A stretch of 64,000 nt of DNA, taken from assembly GCF_000257395.1 (NCBI RefSeq), contig NZ_AJGC01000002.1, forward strand, positions 541,001 through 605,000, written 5' to 3'. Positions 20,887 through 32,278 of the stretch are shown here, piece after piece. How positions within the stretch are numbered: the stretch's first letter is position 1; every line of letters begins with the position of its first letter. Both the position numbers and the translations under genes were made by a program. Below the pieces are notes generated by a model. That model was not told the origin of the DNA, ran no database searches, and worked only from the letters and a program-made list of their open reading frames with translations. Source of the stretch: Rickettsiella massiliensis 20B. GTDB taxonomy: Bacteria > Pseudomonadota > Gammaproteobacteria > Diplorickettsiales > Diplorickettsiaceae.

Positions 20887-22180
20887 ATGCCTAAAGAACG
20901 TGTTCGCTTGTTTCCTTGGTTAGTATGTGGTTTAGGAGCACTTTTTTACTGTTATGAATATTTTTTGCGGATCTTGCCCAGTGTGATGAGCGAAGATCTT
21001 CTAAAAATATTTAGTATCAGTGGTGTTGCATTCGGTCATCTGGTGGCTTTTTACTACTACGCCTATACTCCAATGCAGTTGCCCGTTGGGATTATGATGG
21101 ATCGCTTTGGGCCACGAAAATTATTGGTCTTTGCTTCTTGTGTTTGTGCGATTGGGACCTACTTATTTGCCCATCATCATCTTCCTACGGCGCAAGCGGG
21201 TCGGTTTTTAGTAGGGCTTGGTTCGGCCTTTGCGTTTGTTGGAGTATTAAAATTAGCTTCCCTCTGGTTCCCGCCCTCACGCTTTGCTTTTATTGCAGGG
21301 ATGGCCACTTCATTGGGCATGTTTGGCGCAATGATTGGTGATATTACGCTTTCAAAGCTGGTTCATGTTTTGGGCTCGAGTGCGACGCTTGATTGGGCAG
21401 CCACCGTTGGTTTAGTGTTAACCTTGCTGATGTGGTTGATTATTCCAGAAACCAAAACGATTAAAACGAAAGCGGCTGCGGCATCGAGTCAGCTCAACTA
21501 TCGTGAGTTTTCCTTGGCGGTTTTTAAACTTTGTAAAAACCCACAAATGTGGATCGTCGGTCTTATTGGAAGTCTCCTCTATCTTTCGCTTTCTGGATTT
21601 GCTGAAGTGTGGGGTATTCCTTATTTAATTCGCGCCTATGGTCTGTCTAATCAAGCAGCGGCTTGGGATATCTCTTTTGTTTTCTTAGGCTGGGCAATTG
21701 GGAGCCCACTCGTCGGTTGGATTTCAGATAAAATCGGTAATCGGCGTTGCCCGATTATTATTGGTGCATTGTTCGGCGCGGTGTTATTTACAATAATTAT
21801 TTACTGTCCACAAATTGTCCGTGCGCAATTACCCTTTTTACTGTTTATTTTTGGAGTCTGTAGTTCTGCTCAGATTATTGTTTTTCCGATTGCCCGTGAA
21901 ATTAATGTGCCGGCTTTAGCTGGGACTGCGATTGCGGTGATCAATTCTTTAGTAATGTTTAGTGGTGTTTTTATCTCAGCCTTTGATAGGCAAGGCACTG
22001 GATGTCTTAACAGGAATCCCTGTGAAAGGCAATTTAATGGCATTCTCGGTAGAAAGCTTTCAATACGCGTTGAGTGTCATTCCAGTCGCCTTTATTTTTG
22101 CTGCAATATTAACTCTGTTTGTTAAAGAGACACGTGGTGAAGTGATCAAATCCAGTTCATCAGAAATGATGAAAAAATAA
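20887..22180 (+). CDS. Major facilitator superfamily transporter, one frameshift
   Basis: Twelve-helix secondary transporter. The N-terminal half starts FPWLVCGLGALFYCYEYFLR and has the MFS signature loop between helices 2 and 3 (GIMMDRFGPRKLL). The second-half loop reads GWISDKIGNRRC. Transporters of this kind are numerous in Legionellales and include nutrient importers, but the substrate cannot be read from the sequence. A frame break near 21985 separates the last two helices; the continuing frame reads LIGKALDVLTGIPVKGN and ends at 22180. A strong terminator follows. Confidence 0.85.
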
Positions 22181-22197
22181 TTCAAATATTTTTTCAT

Positions 22198-22225
22198 AAA
22201 AAAGGCACCTTGCGGTGCCTTTTTT
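22198..22225. terminator. Intrinsic terminator after the MFS gene
   Basis: Stem 22198-22209 with 22214-22225 (core GGCACC/GGTGCC), TTGC loop and a T tract. Its flanking A and T runs make it usable from both sides. It begins 18 bases after the MFS stop. Confidence 0.8.
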
Positions 22226-22314
22226 ATTTTAGCGCTTTAAACACTTTTAACGCTTCGTAGTGCTTGATTTGTGGGTAGTGAACGCATCAGTAAGCATCAA
22301 TGATTTAACCTACT

Positions 22315-23010
22315 TTACTTGATTCAAATCGAGGCAAATCAATTAGCTTTGGCAGTTATGTTGATCATAATAATCCAGATTCTATCAATAACGCCGTCAA
22401 TGAAGTGATTAAAAAATATGAAGAAAATAATCAAAAAACAATAAAATGTAATTTATATGGCGATGAGTTTATTGATCAATTTAGAGTAGTAACTCTTACA
22501 AAAATACAACAGTGTTCCCAACAAGCAGAGGAAGAACAAAAACAAGTTTATGAAAAAGAAAATTCAAAATTAAATATATTCCAATTAAATAAAAAATCAG
22601 CTTTAAAAAATATAAAAAAATTGAAAATTAAAAAAATTCAAGCGGAGAGTCAAGTAAAGTAGGCTTGTATTCTCAAGATTGGAGAATTAGCAAAACAACA
22701 TGGACCAGAAAATATTCTCCTGTATTTGAATCTTCTCTTAAATACCTCAATTGAATTATATGAAGAAGATTTACCCGAAGAAAAGTTAGGTTATTTTATT
22801 CGTCAGCAGAAAGTTGGACTGGTAGAGGAATCAAGTAAGATAATAAAAAAAGAATTAAATTTTAATTCAAATAGAGGAAAAGGAGATGAATACAAACTTT
22901 TAGAGAAAAAATGCGATCGTTTAAGTGGATGTTCTTTTTGGGAGGCACCGTTTCCTGTATCAAAAGAAGATGATTTGTTAGTTGAAAAATCATTTGAAAC
23001 AAGCAGATAA
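22315..23010 (+). pseudogene. Degraded hypothetical gene
   Basis: No recognised family. A frame open from about 22315 (no start codon) reads SISFGSYVDHNNPDSINN and continues, Lys/Gln-rich and probably coiled-coil, to a TAG at 22660. After one frame change it goes on as IGELAKQHGPENILLYLN to the TAA at 23008. The lack of a start and the internal break suggest a relic about 230 codons long. Very AT-rich. Confidence 0.4.
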
Positions 23011-23226
23011 AGAGTCCCTATGTCTAAATATAGTTGTTCATCAAGATAATATTAATAAATCAGGATAAGCCGTAATCAGAGTTAATATTTTTAACTAAAT
23101 GATAATAAAAATAACGATACCTTACTCAGTATAAATATTAGTTAAAATAATGAATAAAAAATATTAGTAGAGTCTCGAAGTTATTTTTTGTTAAAATAAG
23201 TGGTAAGTGATTTGCGGAGTATTGAA

Positions 23227-23760
23227 ATGAACTCATTAGAAAAGTTAATCGTACAAATCACAGGGTGTAATATACCAACAATTGGTTTTTTATTAAAGGG
23301 ATTTTAACGAATACTCATTTGACGGACATCAGATAAGTATTCGCAAACAGGGATGGCTAATGGAATAATGAGTAAGGAATCGATGAGTGTTTTTTTTAAA
23401 AAATATAAGCTTATCTACACAAAGCATAAATCAAGCGGGTTTTTTATCAAATATTGTACAGCGTGTAGAAAGCTATTTAGAACGTTTAAATCGAATCTTG
23501 CTCTTAGAGAATTCGCCTAAAGAACGCTACAGTCAACTATTCGTATTTTTTAAAAAAAAATATGTTGATTGTATGTTGTGTAATTAGTTTTTGTTTCATC
23601 TTGTCGTTACCTCATATGACACTGAGCCGAAATCGATCGGTTACTCTGATACGGTTTGGTTCCTTTTCCAAAGTGCTTTATAAGAGTGCGCTTGATGATA
23701 AAAAAAAGAAAAATATGCGAGAAAATATCAACAAAAAATATTAATAGATCTTGATCAAGA
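23227..23760 (+). pseudogene. Possible relic of a Crp/Fnr-type regulator
   Basis: Starts MNSLEKLIVQITGCNIP with GCGGAG upstream, then breaks repeatedly. Later fragments read YLERLNRILLLENSPKERYSQL and then LPHMTLSRNR. The spacing and wording (Ser-x-Glu-Arg-Tyr, then Leu-Pro-x-x-x...Thr-Leu-Ser-Arg) resemble the C-terminal helix-turn-helix part of cyclic-nucleotide-domain regulators with the recognition helix partly lost. No intact frame exists. The family call is weak. Confidence 0.27.
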
Positions 23761-23909
23761 ACTCAGTCGAGTGAAAACGTATTGGATAGTTGAACATCGC
23801 AAATAACGTATCATACCCTATTTTATTTTTTATATAAGTGATTTTTTCAATACGATGCAAGTGATAGTCGATAATAAGCTAAGCGAATTAAATAAGAAGG
23901 ATATTGGCT

Positions 23910-25651
23910 ATGACTCCTTTTTTTCTGTTTGAACGAGCTGTTTATTCGTTAAAAAAAATGGGTTGTTTCCGATTAACGGACGAGAAATTGGGTTACTACC
24001 AATTGAAAGACTTACAAAGTTTATTGATAAAAATTCCCAAGAAAGCAGAGTTTATGTTATCAAAGGTTGTTATTATTCTTTATGAGGCGGATCAAATCGC
24101 TTGGTTTGATTACAAAGATAAACAGACGCCCCCCACGTTCCCAACACAACAGACTTTCTTAAAGTCAGATGTAATAAAATATCCGTTTTTTGAAGAAAGA
24201 CAACGTAAATTAGAAAGATGAGTTATTACATTTACTAGTCAATTATGGGTGGGAAAAAATAATATTATGCAATGTGTTTTTTGTTTGGCGTTGTAAAAAA
24301 GTAGCCTTAAGTGAACAATTTATGAGCCAACTGTTTGCACAGCTAGAAAAAAAACAAAGAAAGGTCAAAACGTTAGTCTTGACAGGGTCTTTATGTGTCA
24401 ATATACAACCCTTCATCCAGTATATCACTTATAACGATCAGTTAGAGGTTCTTCACTATGAAATCGCAGGTCCAGTGATACGGGAGTTTTATAAATGGTT
24501 AGACGATGGGCATGCACACCCGACTTTAAAAAAAATTATTTTAGGCCATAGTCATTTAGATTACGAAGCGTATCAAATAATTAATCATTTTCTTGATCAT
24601 TATTATTATATTGAAAAAATTGACATCGAAAAGCCGCAAAATCAAAATTTGTATTCTATATGGCAAAAGCTTAAGCAACGTTTAACACTATCGCCTGTTG
24701 ATCGTTTTAAAGCTGAAAAATTAAATCAAGCCAGTTTATTACAGTTAGCTGAATATTTCTTATACTCCAAAAAAATAAGTCCTTTAGATAAATTATTACG
24801 AAGTTCTAAAAAGAACGCGACTTCATCGCATGAAGATATAAAAAATAATGAAGTTGATGAACAGTGGCCACTTATGTATCAAAATTATCGTCATTATTTT
24901 AAAGCACAAGACTGGTCAGGTAAAATTGGCATTACGGATAAAGTAGAGGGTCAATCTTCTCTTACGGTCGGTGCTTATTTACTTTATAGGATGGCATTAA
25001 CAAAAGAGGCGTGGGGAACTGAATTTTTATTAGAACGAGGCGCTAATCCATTTGAAAAAGTGAATGGGCAATCTTTAATAGCAAGACTTTTGGAAGAGAA
25101 AAACACAAGTCAGTGGAGTACGATGATTCTAAAACATATTACTCAAAGTACATGCGCTCTGTCGGTTTGTCTTGCTCAAAAAAATGATTTATGGATACTT
25201 TATTTAAGACTTTATGCGTTAGAGGAACATTTAATTTATTATTTTGGTTTATTGTATCAACGAATTCACTATCATTTCCTTACCCGAGTTTTCACAGGCC
25301 TTTTTTTTTGTTTAGACACAAGAAAAGAGGAAATCGCTGAGGCGTTTCAAGTGTTAGCCACCTTAATTGAAATCAGTGATCCACAAAAGGAGATGAGTGA
25401 AGCGTCACTTTATCTTTTACAAGAGTGCGTAAAACAATGGGTGGAACGTGCTAGCCAAGCAAAACGTGGCTTGCGGGGTCGTTCTATCTTAAATGATGGG
25501 ATTAAAATTTTAGGTTTTAAATTAGAGAAAAGTATTATCAAAATACGTTTTTTGGCAAAAAAAAAGGAAATATCCCCAATTACAAGATAAAGACCAAGAA
25601 AATGATCAGCTAGAAACAAACGAGATGATTCGCCTCAATTTTTTTGTATGA
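23910..25651 (+). CDS. Putative effector with LRR-like and ankyrin-like segments, frameshifted
   Basis: Starts MTPFFLFERAVYSLKKMG (AAGGAT eight bases upstream). Probably one gene joined across a break near 24221-24260 to the long frame ending near 25590. A last poly-A break there switches to a C-terminus reading KRKYPQLQDKDQENDQ with stop at 25649. Within 24360-24600, spaced Leu-rich strands (VKTLVLTG, LEVLHYEIAG, LKKIILGHSHLD) look like leucine-rich repeats. Near 24990-25090, GTEFLLERGANPFEKVNGQSL is ankyrin-like. About 570 residues, no signal peptide, low GC, acidic tail. Such architecture is typical of Dot/Icm effectors, but no specific function can be named. Confidence 0.55.
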
Positions 25652-25852
25652 AGATGCCTATCCTTCCTTTAAAAAGGAGAATCGCGTGGATAAATTAAGA
25701 ATATCGTATGCTTATCGGGAGTTATTTTGTTTAATAGAAAAATAAACCGACGCATAACATGCTTAGATTCTTCCCAACATGGTTATGTGGCAAAAATCTA
25801 AGAGAGTATAACGTTTACTGAATTTTTTTTAAAGCTCAGTATGATGAATTGA

Positions 25853-27026
25853 TCACTTATGCAGGTCGGCCAACGCATCCTTTAATTGTGTAAGCGCTTG
25901 TTTTAAGGTGGCTTCATCTAAGGCAAAAGAAAGCCGTAAATGAACCGTGGCTAAATTCGCTTTTATTGAGTAAATAATCAGCGAGTACGTAATCACTTGC
26001 AAAAGGAGTCGATTGACCGATCCACTTTGGAAACGCCGGAAAACAGTAAAACGCACCCATCGGTGGCAAGCAGGTGACACCTAGGAGATCGTTTAAACCT
26101 TGAGCGAAGAAGCGTTGTCGTTTTTCATAAATGGTATTCATCTCTTGAACACACTGTTGATCACCTTCAAAAGCGGCTTGTGCCGCAACTTGAGCAATCG
26201 AATTAGGATTAGAGGTACTTTGTGATTGAATATTTGCCATCGCTTGGATGAGTGCTGCTGGACCGGCCGCAAAACCAATCCGCCATCCGGTCATCGCATA
26301 GGCTTTAGAACAACCATTAATCAGGATGGTTCGTTCATAAAGCGTCGGGCAAACATTAATAATGTTTTACGAAAAAGGATGAGGTCCCCAATAAATATGT
26401 TCGTAGATATCATCACTCATTACCCATACATGAGGGTGTTGCTGTAAGACTTCGCCTAATGCAACCAGTTCTTCGCGTGTATAGACCATTCCAGTAGGAT
26501 TCGAAGGGCTGTTTAAAATTAAGAGGCGTGTTTTTGGGGTAATCGCGGCTGCCAATTGTGAGGCCGTGATTTTTAATTGTTGTGCAAGATGTGTCTCAAT
26601 AAAAACGGGGCGTGCTTCCGCTAAAAGCGCCATATCCGGATAAGACACCCAATAGGGCGCAGGGATAATCACCTCATCGCCTGGATTAAGCAGCGCTTGC
26701 ATCAGATTGTAAATACTTTGTTTTGCGCCACTTGAAACAACAACTTGTTCTGGCACATAGGTTAATTGATTTTCACGATATAGTTTTTGAACAATTGCTT
26801 GTTTTAGGCTCGGTAAACCATCGACAGCGGTATAGCGAGTTTTATTCTGATCTAAGGCTTGATGCGCGGCTTGCTTAATAAAATCAGGCGTGTTGAAATC
26901 GGGCTCACCGACAGTAAGATTAATAATGGGTCTTCCCGCTGCTTTCAAGCGATTGGCTTGCGCGGAGAGCTGTAAGGTCGGGGAAGGTTTTATCTGCATG
27001 ACACGATCAGAGAGTAGGGTTTTCAT
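25853..27026 (-). CDS. Class I/II pyridoxal-phosphate aminotransferase (aspartate aminotransferase type), frames broken
   Basis: Cytosolic aminotransferase of the AspC-like gamma subgroup, interconverting aspartate/glutamate and their 2-oxoacids. Present: GRPIINLTVGEPDFNTPDFI, the PLP-contact region NSPSNPTG, and the Schiff-base Lys in NGCSKAYAMTGWRIG. Span is about 390 codons, as expected. Breaks lie near 26365 (a few residues lost before the VCPTLYERT stretch) and near 25960. There part of the glycine-rich loop before HLRLSFALDEATLKQAL is lost and the frame changes. Start ATG 27026. Divergent from uvrB. Confidence 0.88.
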
Positions 27027-27082
27027 AAAATTGCGCTATTGTTAGAAAAAAATATTCGAATCCCAAACAGGGGATATTATCC

Positions 27083-27241
27083 GTGAGAGCTTCTATCGAA
27101 GGCAAGCCTTGTTTTACACCTAAGGGGCATGGCTTTAAAGAAGTGGCCGGTGGTGTGACGAGTTTTGTCGTGCCGTACAAAAATTGGTCAGAATGGATGT
27201 ATTTTAATTTTATTAATTTGGTGACGAAAGAAGGATATTAG
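27083..27241 (+). CDS. Short hypothetical frame upstream of uvrB
   Basis: A 52-codon frame from GTG 27083 reads [20 protein letters not shown] and [19 protein letters not shown], ending 5 bases before the uvrB ATG, whose Shine-Dalgarno sequence (AAGAAGG) lies inside it. The composition looks protein-like, but no family is recognised and no good ribosome-binding site precedes it. It may be the remaining tail of a larger gene. Confidence 0.3.
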   Translation: MRASIEGKPCFTPKGHGFKEVAGGVTSFVVPYKNWSEWMYFNFINLVTKEGY

Positions 27242-27246
27242 GCTTG

Positions 27247-29227
27247 ATGACGACTCCAAAATTGCGCTTAAAAGCAGAATTTTCACCTGCCGGTGATCAA
27301 CCACAGGCAATTAACGCGTTAACACAAGGTCTTCGTGACGGTTTAGCTCATCAAACCCTTTTAGGCGTCACCGGTTCGGGTAAAACATTTAGTGTGGCGC
27401 ATGTGATTCAGAACGTGCAAAGACCGACACTGATTTTAGCGCCGAATAAAACACTCGCTGCTCAGCTTTATGGCGAAATGTGTGATTTTTTTCCAGAAAA
27501 CGCAGTGGAGTACTTTGTCTCGTACTACGATTATTACCAACCCGAAGCGTATGTGCCGACGACTGATACGTATATCGAAAAAGACGCCGCCATTAATGAG
27601 CATATTGAACAAATGCGTCTTTCTGCAACCAAGTCGCTGCTCGAACGACGCGATGTGATCATTGTTGCGACCGTTTCGGCGATTTATGGCTTAGGTGATC
27701 CCAATCTCTATTTAACGATGATGTTACATTTACGGCAGGGAGATAAAATAGATCAACGACAGATTCTGCGTCGTTTGGCTGAGCTCCAATATACACGTAA
27801 TGATGCCGATTTTCGGCGTGCTACTTACCGAGTGCGTGGTGATATTATCGATGTTTTTCCAGCTGAGTCCTCAGAAGAAGCGGTGCGGATTGAGTTGCTC
27901 GATAATGAAATTGAACAACTGAGTTATTTTGATCCACTCACCGGGAAACGTATTCGTACGTTACCTAGGCTAACGATTTAAGCGCATTCTCAAGACCATC
28001 GATGAAATTAAAGTCGAACTGAGTGCACGGTTAGCACAATTGAAAGAGGCCAATAAACAGGTTGAGTATCAACGTTTAGAACAGCGTACGCAGTTTGATA
28101 TTGAAATGCTGTTAGAGTTAGGTTATTGCAACGGGATTGAAAATTATTCACGCTATTTATCCGGACGTGATTCTGGACAGCCCCCACCCACTTTATTGGA
28201 CTATCTTCCGCGTGATGGATTACTCATTATTGACGAATCCCATGTCACCATTCCGCAGTTAGGTGCCATGTACAAAGGAGATCGTTCGCGTAAAGCCAAT
28301 TTGGTGGACTACGGTTTTCGTTTGCCCTCGGCGCTGGATAATCGTCCTTTACAATTCCAAGAGTTTACCGACTTTGCATTGCAAACCATTTATGTTTCAG
28401 CCACCCCGGGTCCTTACGAGTTAGAACACTCAGGCCAAGTTATCGAACAAGTGATCCGACCAACGGGGTTACTCGACCCACAAATTGAAGTGCGACCGGC
28501 GACGACGCAAGTCGATGATTTACTGTCGGAGATTCACCAGCGAACGGCACAAAATGAGCGAGTGCTCGTCACAACGTTGACTAAACGTCTTGCTGAAGAT
28601 TTAACAGAATATCTCACTGAACATGGTATTAAAGTACGTTATCTACATTCGGACATCGATACAGTGGAACGAGTTGAAATTATCCGTGATTTACGATTAG
28701 GCGTGTTTGATGTTCTGGTGGGCATTAATTTGCTTCGTGAAGGACTTGATATGCCTGAAGTGTCGTTAGTCGCGATTTTGGATGCGGATAAAGAAGGCTT
28801 TTTACGTTCTGAGCGGTCATTGATTCAGACGATTGGTCGCGCTGCACGCCATGTCCAGGGAAAGGCGATCCTATACGCAGATCGGATAACGGGATCTATG
28901 GAGCGCGCGATCAATGAGACACAGCGCCGGCGCGAGAAACAACAGGCGTATAATAAAAAACGAGGCATTACGCCCAAGGGAATTACCAAAGCAATTAAAG
29001 ACATTCTCGAAGGTGCGCGCAGCGAGAGTAGGTTGCAGACAGATGCTCAGGCAAAGGACACGCTTGTCAATGATGTGAGCGCATTGACGCCTAAAGCGCT
29101 GGCTAAGCAAATCAAGCAATTGGAAAAAGAAATGTTACAGCACGCTAAAAATCTTGAATTTGAAGAAGCGGCCAAACGACGAGATCAGCTTAAAAAGCTC
29201 AAAGAAAAATGGATCGGATTGGATTAG
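27247..29227 (+). CDS. uvrB: Excinuclease ABC subunit B, small internal deletion
   Basis: DNA damage verification helicase-like subunit of nucleotide excision repair. Walker A GVTGSGKT, the beta-hairpin stretch [13 protein letters not shown], motif [11 protein letters not shown], motif [15 protein letters not shown] and QTIGRAARH, and a C-terminal UvrC-binding UVR motif ([16 protein letters not shown]) are all visible. The frame breaks at 27978: text runs RLTI, stop, then resumes [11 protein letters not shown]. About ten residues usually present there (the Tyr-Pro-Lys-Thr-His-Tyr-Val region) are missing. Start ATG 27247 rather than the TTG three bases earlier. A weak AT-rich terminator-like hairpin lies at 29241-29260. 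Confidence 0.95.
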
Positions 29228-29240
29228 GAGTTGCATCCTG

Positions 29241-29260
29241 AAAATAACAATGTTATTTTT
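29241..29260 (+). terminator. Weak terminator-like hairpin after uvrB
   Basis: An 8-bp stem (AAAATAAC/GTTATTTT) with a 3-base loop, running into a T tract. AT-only stem ends make it weak. Confidence 0.35.
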
Positions 29261-29278
29261 GTGGCCGCGATTTTAGAG

Positions 29279-29308
29279 GAAGACAGTGCCTGACTGTTTT
29301 CTTATAAT
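29279..29308 (+). promoter_or_regulatory. Probable promoter of tRNA-Val
   Basis: A perfect TATAAT at 29303-29308 lies 15 bases upstream of the tRNA and is followed by GCCG. A partial -35 (AAGACA) lies about 18 bases upstream. Confidence 0.45.
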
Positions 29309-29323
29309 GCCGTGATCAACTGT

Positions 29324-29398
29324 AGGCACGTAGCTCAGTGGTAGAGCACCACCTTGACATGGTGGTGGTCGGTGGTTCGATCCCACTCGTGCCTACCA
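29324..29398 (+). tRNA. tRNA-Val (GAC)
   Basis: Acceptor stem AGGCACG/CGTGCCT with encoded ACCA. D-arm TAGCTCAGTGGTAGAGC, anticodon arm CCACC-TTGACAT-GGTGG with anticodon GAC, T-arm with GGTTCGATCC. All stems pair well. Confidence 0.95.
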
Positions 29399-29570
29399 AT
29401 TTTTGAATGGGCCTTCTTAAAGACATCTAGATTTCCGTTCTCAAGGAATGTCTATTACCACTATTTAGGGTATTTCCACAATGCAGGTGTTGGGTAGAAT
29501 AGGATGGAAAAAAAGAAATGTCTTAAGAATCAATGCCAGAGCGCATTAATATTGTTCGAACAAGGTTTTT

Positions 29571-31435
29571 ATGCCCACAATTCGCTTACCTGACTCAACA
29601 GAACTTACCTTTGCTGAACCGGTTACCGCACAACAGGTGGCGGAGAAAATCAGTCCGCGCTTAGCGCGGGCGGCGTTGGCAGCAGAAGTCAATGGCCAGA
29701 AGGTGGATCTTTCTTATCGAATCACAACCGATGCCAAGATACGTCTCTTGACAGAACGTGATCCGGAAGCGCTTGAAATTTTACGCCATTCAGCCGCCCA
29801 TTTATTGGCGCACGCGGTTAAACAACTTTTCCCTCAGGCACAAGTTACCATCGGGCCAGTGATTGAGAATGGTTTTTATTATGATTTTGCTTGTCAACAA
29901 CCCTTTACTCCCGAAGACCTCATTCGTATCGAGCAACGTATGCACGCTTTAGCGCAACAAGCGATTCCAGTGCAACGTTATACGTTATCAAGAGAGAAAG
30001 CGATCGAATTTTTTCGTCATCATAATGAAGTTTATAAAGCGGAGATTATTACAGCGATCCCGGAAGGCGAAACGTTATCATTGTATCAACAAGCGGATTT
30101 TACCGATTTGTGTCGTGGGCCGCATGTCCCAAATACGCGGCATTTGAAGGTGTTTAAACTGACGCATGTGGCGGGTGCTTATTGGCGAGGTGATGCAAAA
30201 AATGAGATGTTACAACGTATTTATGGAACGGCCAACTGGCTGAGGCCGAAAAACGCGATCACCGTAAGTTAGCGAAGCAATGTGAGTTATTTTATTTGCT
30301 CGAAGAAGCACCAGGCATGGTTTTTTGGCAACCCAAAGGTTGGACACTTTACTGCTTAATCGAACAATATATTCGTGCAGCGTTGGCCGAGTCGGGTTAT
30401 CAAGAGATCAAAACACCGCAACTTTTGACGCGTCAATTATGGGAAAAGTCAGGTCATTGGGATAAGTTTTTCAAAGAAATGTTTACCACGGCGAGTGCCG
30501 AGAAAGCAGAGTTTTCCTGGCCATATCTTGCTTTTTAATCAAGGTCTTAAAAGTTACCGTGATTTGCCACTGCGTTTAGCTGAATTCGGCTCGTGTCATC
30601 GCAATGAACCCTCTGGATCGTTACATGGGTTTGATGCGGGTGCGTAATTTTGTCCAAGACGATGCGCATAACCGAGGCACAAATCCAGAGCGAAGTCAGT
30701 GATTTTATTGATCTGCTACAACGTGTTTACACCGATTTTGGATTTACGGACATTTTACTTAAACTCGCGACCCGTCCGGAAATGCGGGTCGGTTCTGAGG
30801 AAAGCTGGGATAAGGCGGAACAAGCACTGGCCCAGGCACTCGATGAAAAAAGGCTCCAATGGGTCTATTCGCCTGGTGAAGGTGCCTTTTATGGTCCTAA
30901 ACTTGAGTTTTCATTGAAAGATTGCTTAGGTCGTGTCTGGCAATGTGGGACCATTCAGGTCGATTTTTCCATGCCGGGCCGTCTTGGGGCAGAATATATT
31001 ACTGAAATTGGGGAGCGTAAAACCCCAGTGATGCTCCATCGAGCGATTTTAGGCTCAGTAGAGCGTTTTATTGGTATTTTGATTGAGCACTATGCTGGAC
31101 ATTTTCCAGTTTGGCTTGCACCGATTCAAGCAGTGGTTCTCACGATTACCGATAAACAGAGCCTTTATGCCCAAGAAGTCTTAGAAAAGCTCAAAAAACA
31201 AGGTCTAAGAGTGGCTTTGGACTTGAGAAATGAGAAAATAGGTTTTAAAATCCGCGAGCATAGTTTGAAAAAAATACCCTACCTGTTGGTTATCGGTCAA
31301 AAAGAAAATGAGACCCAACAGATAAGCGTTCGTAGACAAACGGGCGAGGATTTGGGTAGTATGTCTGTCGATGTATTTTGCCAGCGAATTCAGCAGGCGA
31401 TTCTACAATATGGTCGAATTGATGCGGAGAAATAA
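29571..31435 (+). CDS. thrS: Threonyl-tRNA synthetase, several breaks
   Basis: Class II synthetase charging tRNA-Thr. The N-terminal TGS domain starts [12 protein letters not shown]. The editing domain contains [17 protein letters not shown]. The catalytic core has [11 protein letters not shown] (motif 2 region), and an anticodon-binding domain ends the protein. Breaks: near 30235 (the frame resumes [10 protein letters not shown]); near 30510 (about 15 residues lost, including the zinc-ligand Cys of the MSCPCH motif, before [18 protein letters not shown]); and near 30630-30660 (before TEAQIQSEV). If real these would kill an essential enzyme, so error is more likely. First gene of the conserved thrS-infC-rpmI-rplT operon. 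Confidence 0.95.
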
Positions 31436-31437
31436 TT

Positions 31438-32016
31438 ATTAGTAACGAAAGAACGACTCAGTCGGGGGGTAAGCCCGGCGGCTATCAGTCCAAGTATGGC
31501 AATAACAAGAAAGTACGGGTAAATGGCGAGATTCGGGCTCCCCAAGTTCGTCTGATTGGTCCTGAGCGCGAACAGCTCGGCGTGGTTTCCTTAGCGAAGG
31601 CTTTATGTCAAGCCGAGCAGGTCGGCCTCGACCTCGTTGAAATTGCACCGACGGCGGTACCGCCTGTGTGCCGAATTATGAATTACGGGAAGTACCTTTT
31701 TGAATTAAGTAAACAAAAGACCGCTCAAAAAAAGAAGCAAAAACGGACGCAATTAAAAGAAATCAAATTTCGGCCCGTAACCGAAGAAGGGGATTATCAG
31801 GTCAAGCTACGCAACCTGATACGTTTCCTGCAGCAGGGAGATAAAGCGAAAATCACTGTGCGTTTTCGTGGACGTGAGATTACTCATATTCATTTGGGCG
31901 CTAAGCTCATTGAACGTCTCGAAACCGACTTAGCTGAGTATGCAGTGATTGACGATAAACCCAAAATGGAAGGGCGACAGATGGTTTTAGTCATCAGCCC
32001 TAAAAAAACAAAGTAG
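31438..32016 (+). CDS. infC: Translation initiation factor IF-3, AUU start
   Basis: Binds the 30S subunit and checks initiator tRNA pairing. The start assigned is ATT at 31438, two bases after the thrS stop; it gives the normal N-terminal extension and 192 residues. infC is known for its rare AUU start, which lets IF-3 repress its own translation, and no ATG or GTG lies in the right place. Conserved segments: [40 protein letters not shown], and the C-terminal domain with [18 protein letters not shown]. The frame is intact. Confidence 0.95.
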   Translation: MSNERTTQSGGKPGGYQSKYGNNKKVRVNGEIRAPQVRLIGPEREQLGVVSLAKALCQAEQVGLDLVEIAPTAVPPVCRIMNYGKYLFELSKQKTAQKKKQKRTQLKEIKFRPVTEEGDYQVKLRNLIRFLQQGDKAKITVRFRGREITHIHLGAKLIERLETDLAEYAVIDDKPKMEGRQMVLVISPKKTK

Positions 32017-32052
32017 CGCAATTTAATCAAAGCAAATGCGGAGTACACTCTT

Positions 32053-32247
32053 ATGCCAAAATTGAAGACCCACAAAGGGGCGGCGAAGCGTTTTAAGCCT
32101 ACAGCAAAAGGCTATAAATGCGCGCAATCGCACCATAACCATATTCTGACAAAAAAAGATAGCAAGCGTAAACGCAATTTACGTTCCACCAACCTAGTCC
32201 ATGTAAGCGATGTCAACTCCGTTGACCGCATGTTACAAGGTTCTTAA
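32053..32247 (+). CDS. rpmI: Ribosomal protein L35
   Basis: 64-residue basic protein of the large subunit, intact. Starts [20 protein letters not shown], the universal L35 opening, with GCGGAGT upstream. Lies between infC and rplT in the standard order; in E. coli this operon is repressed by L20. Confidence 0.97.
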   Translation: MPKLKTHKGAAKRFKPTAKGYKCAQSHHNHILTKKDSKRKRNLRSTNLVHVSDVNSVDRMLQGS

Positions 32248-32278
32248 TAATACGTATGACGAGAAGAGGTCTTAAATA

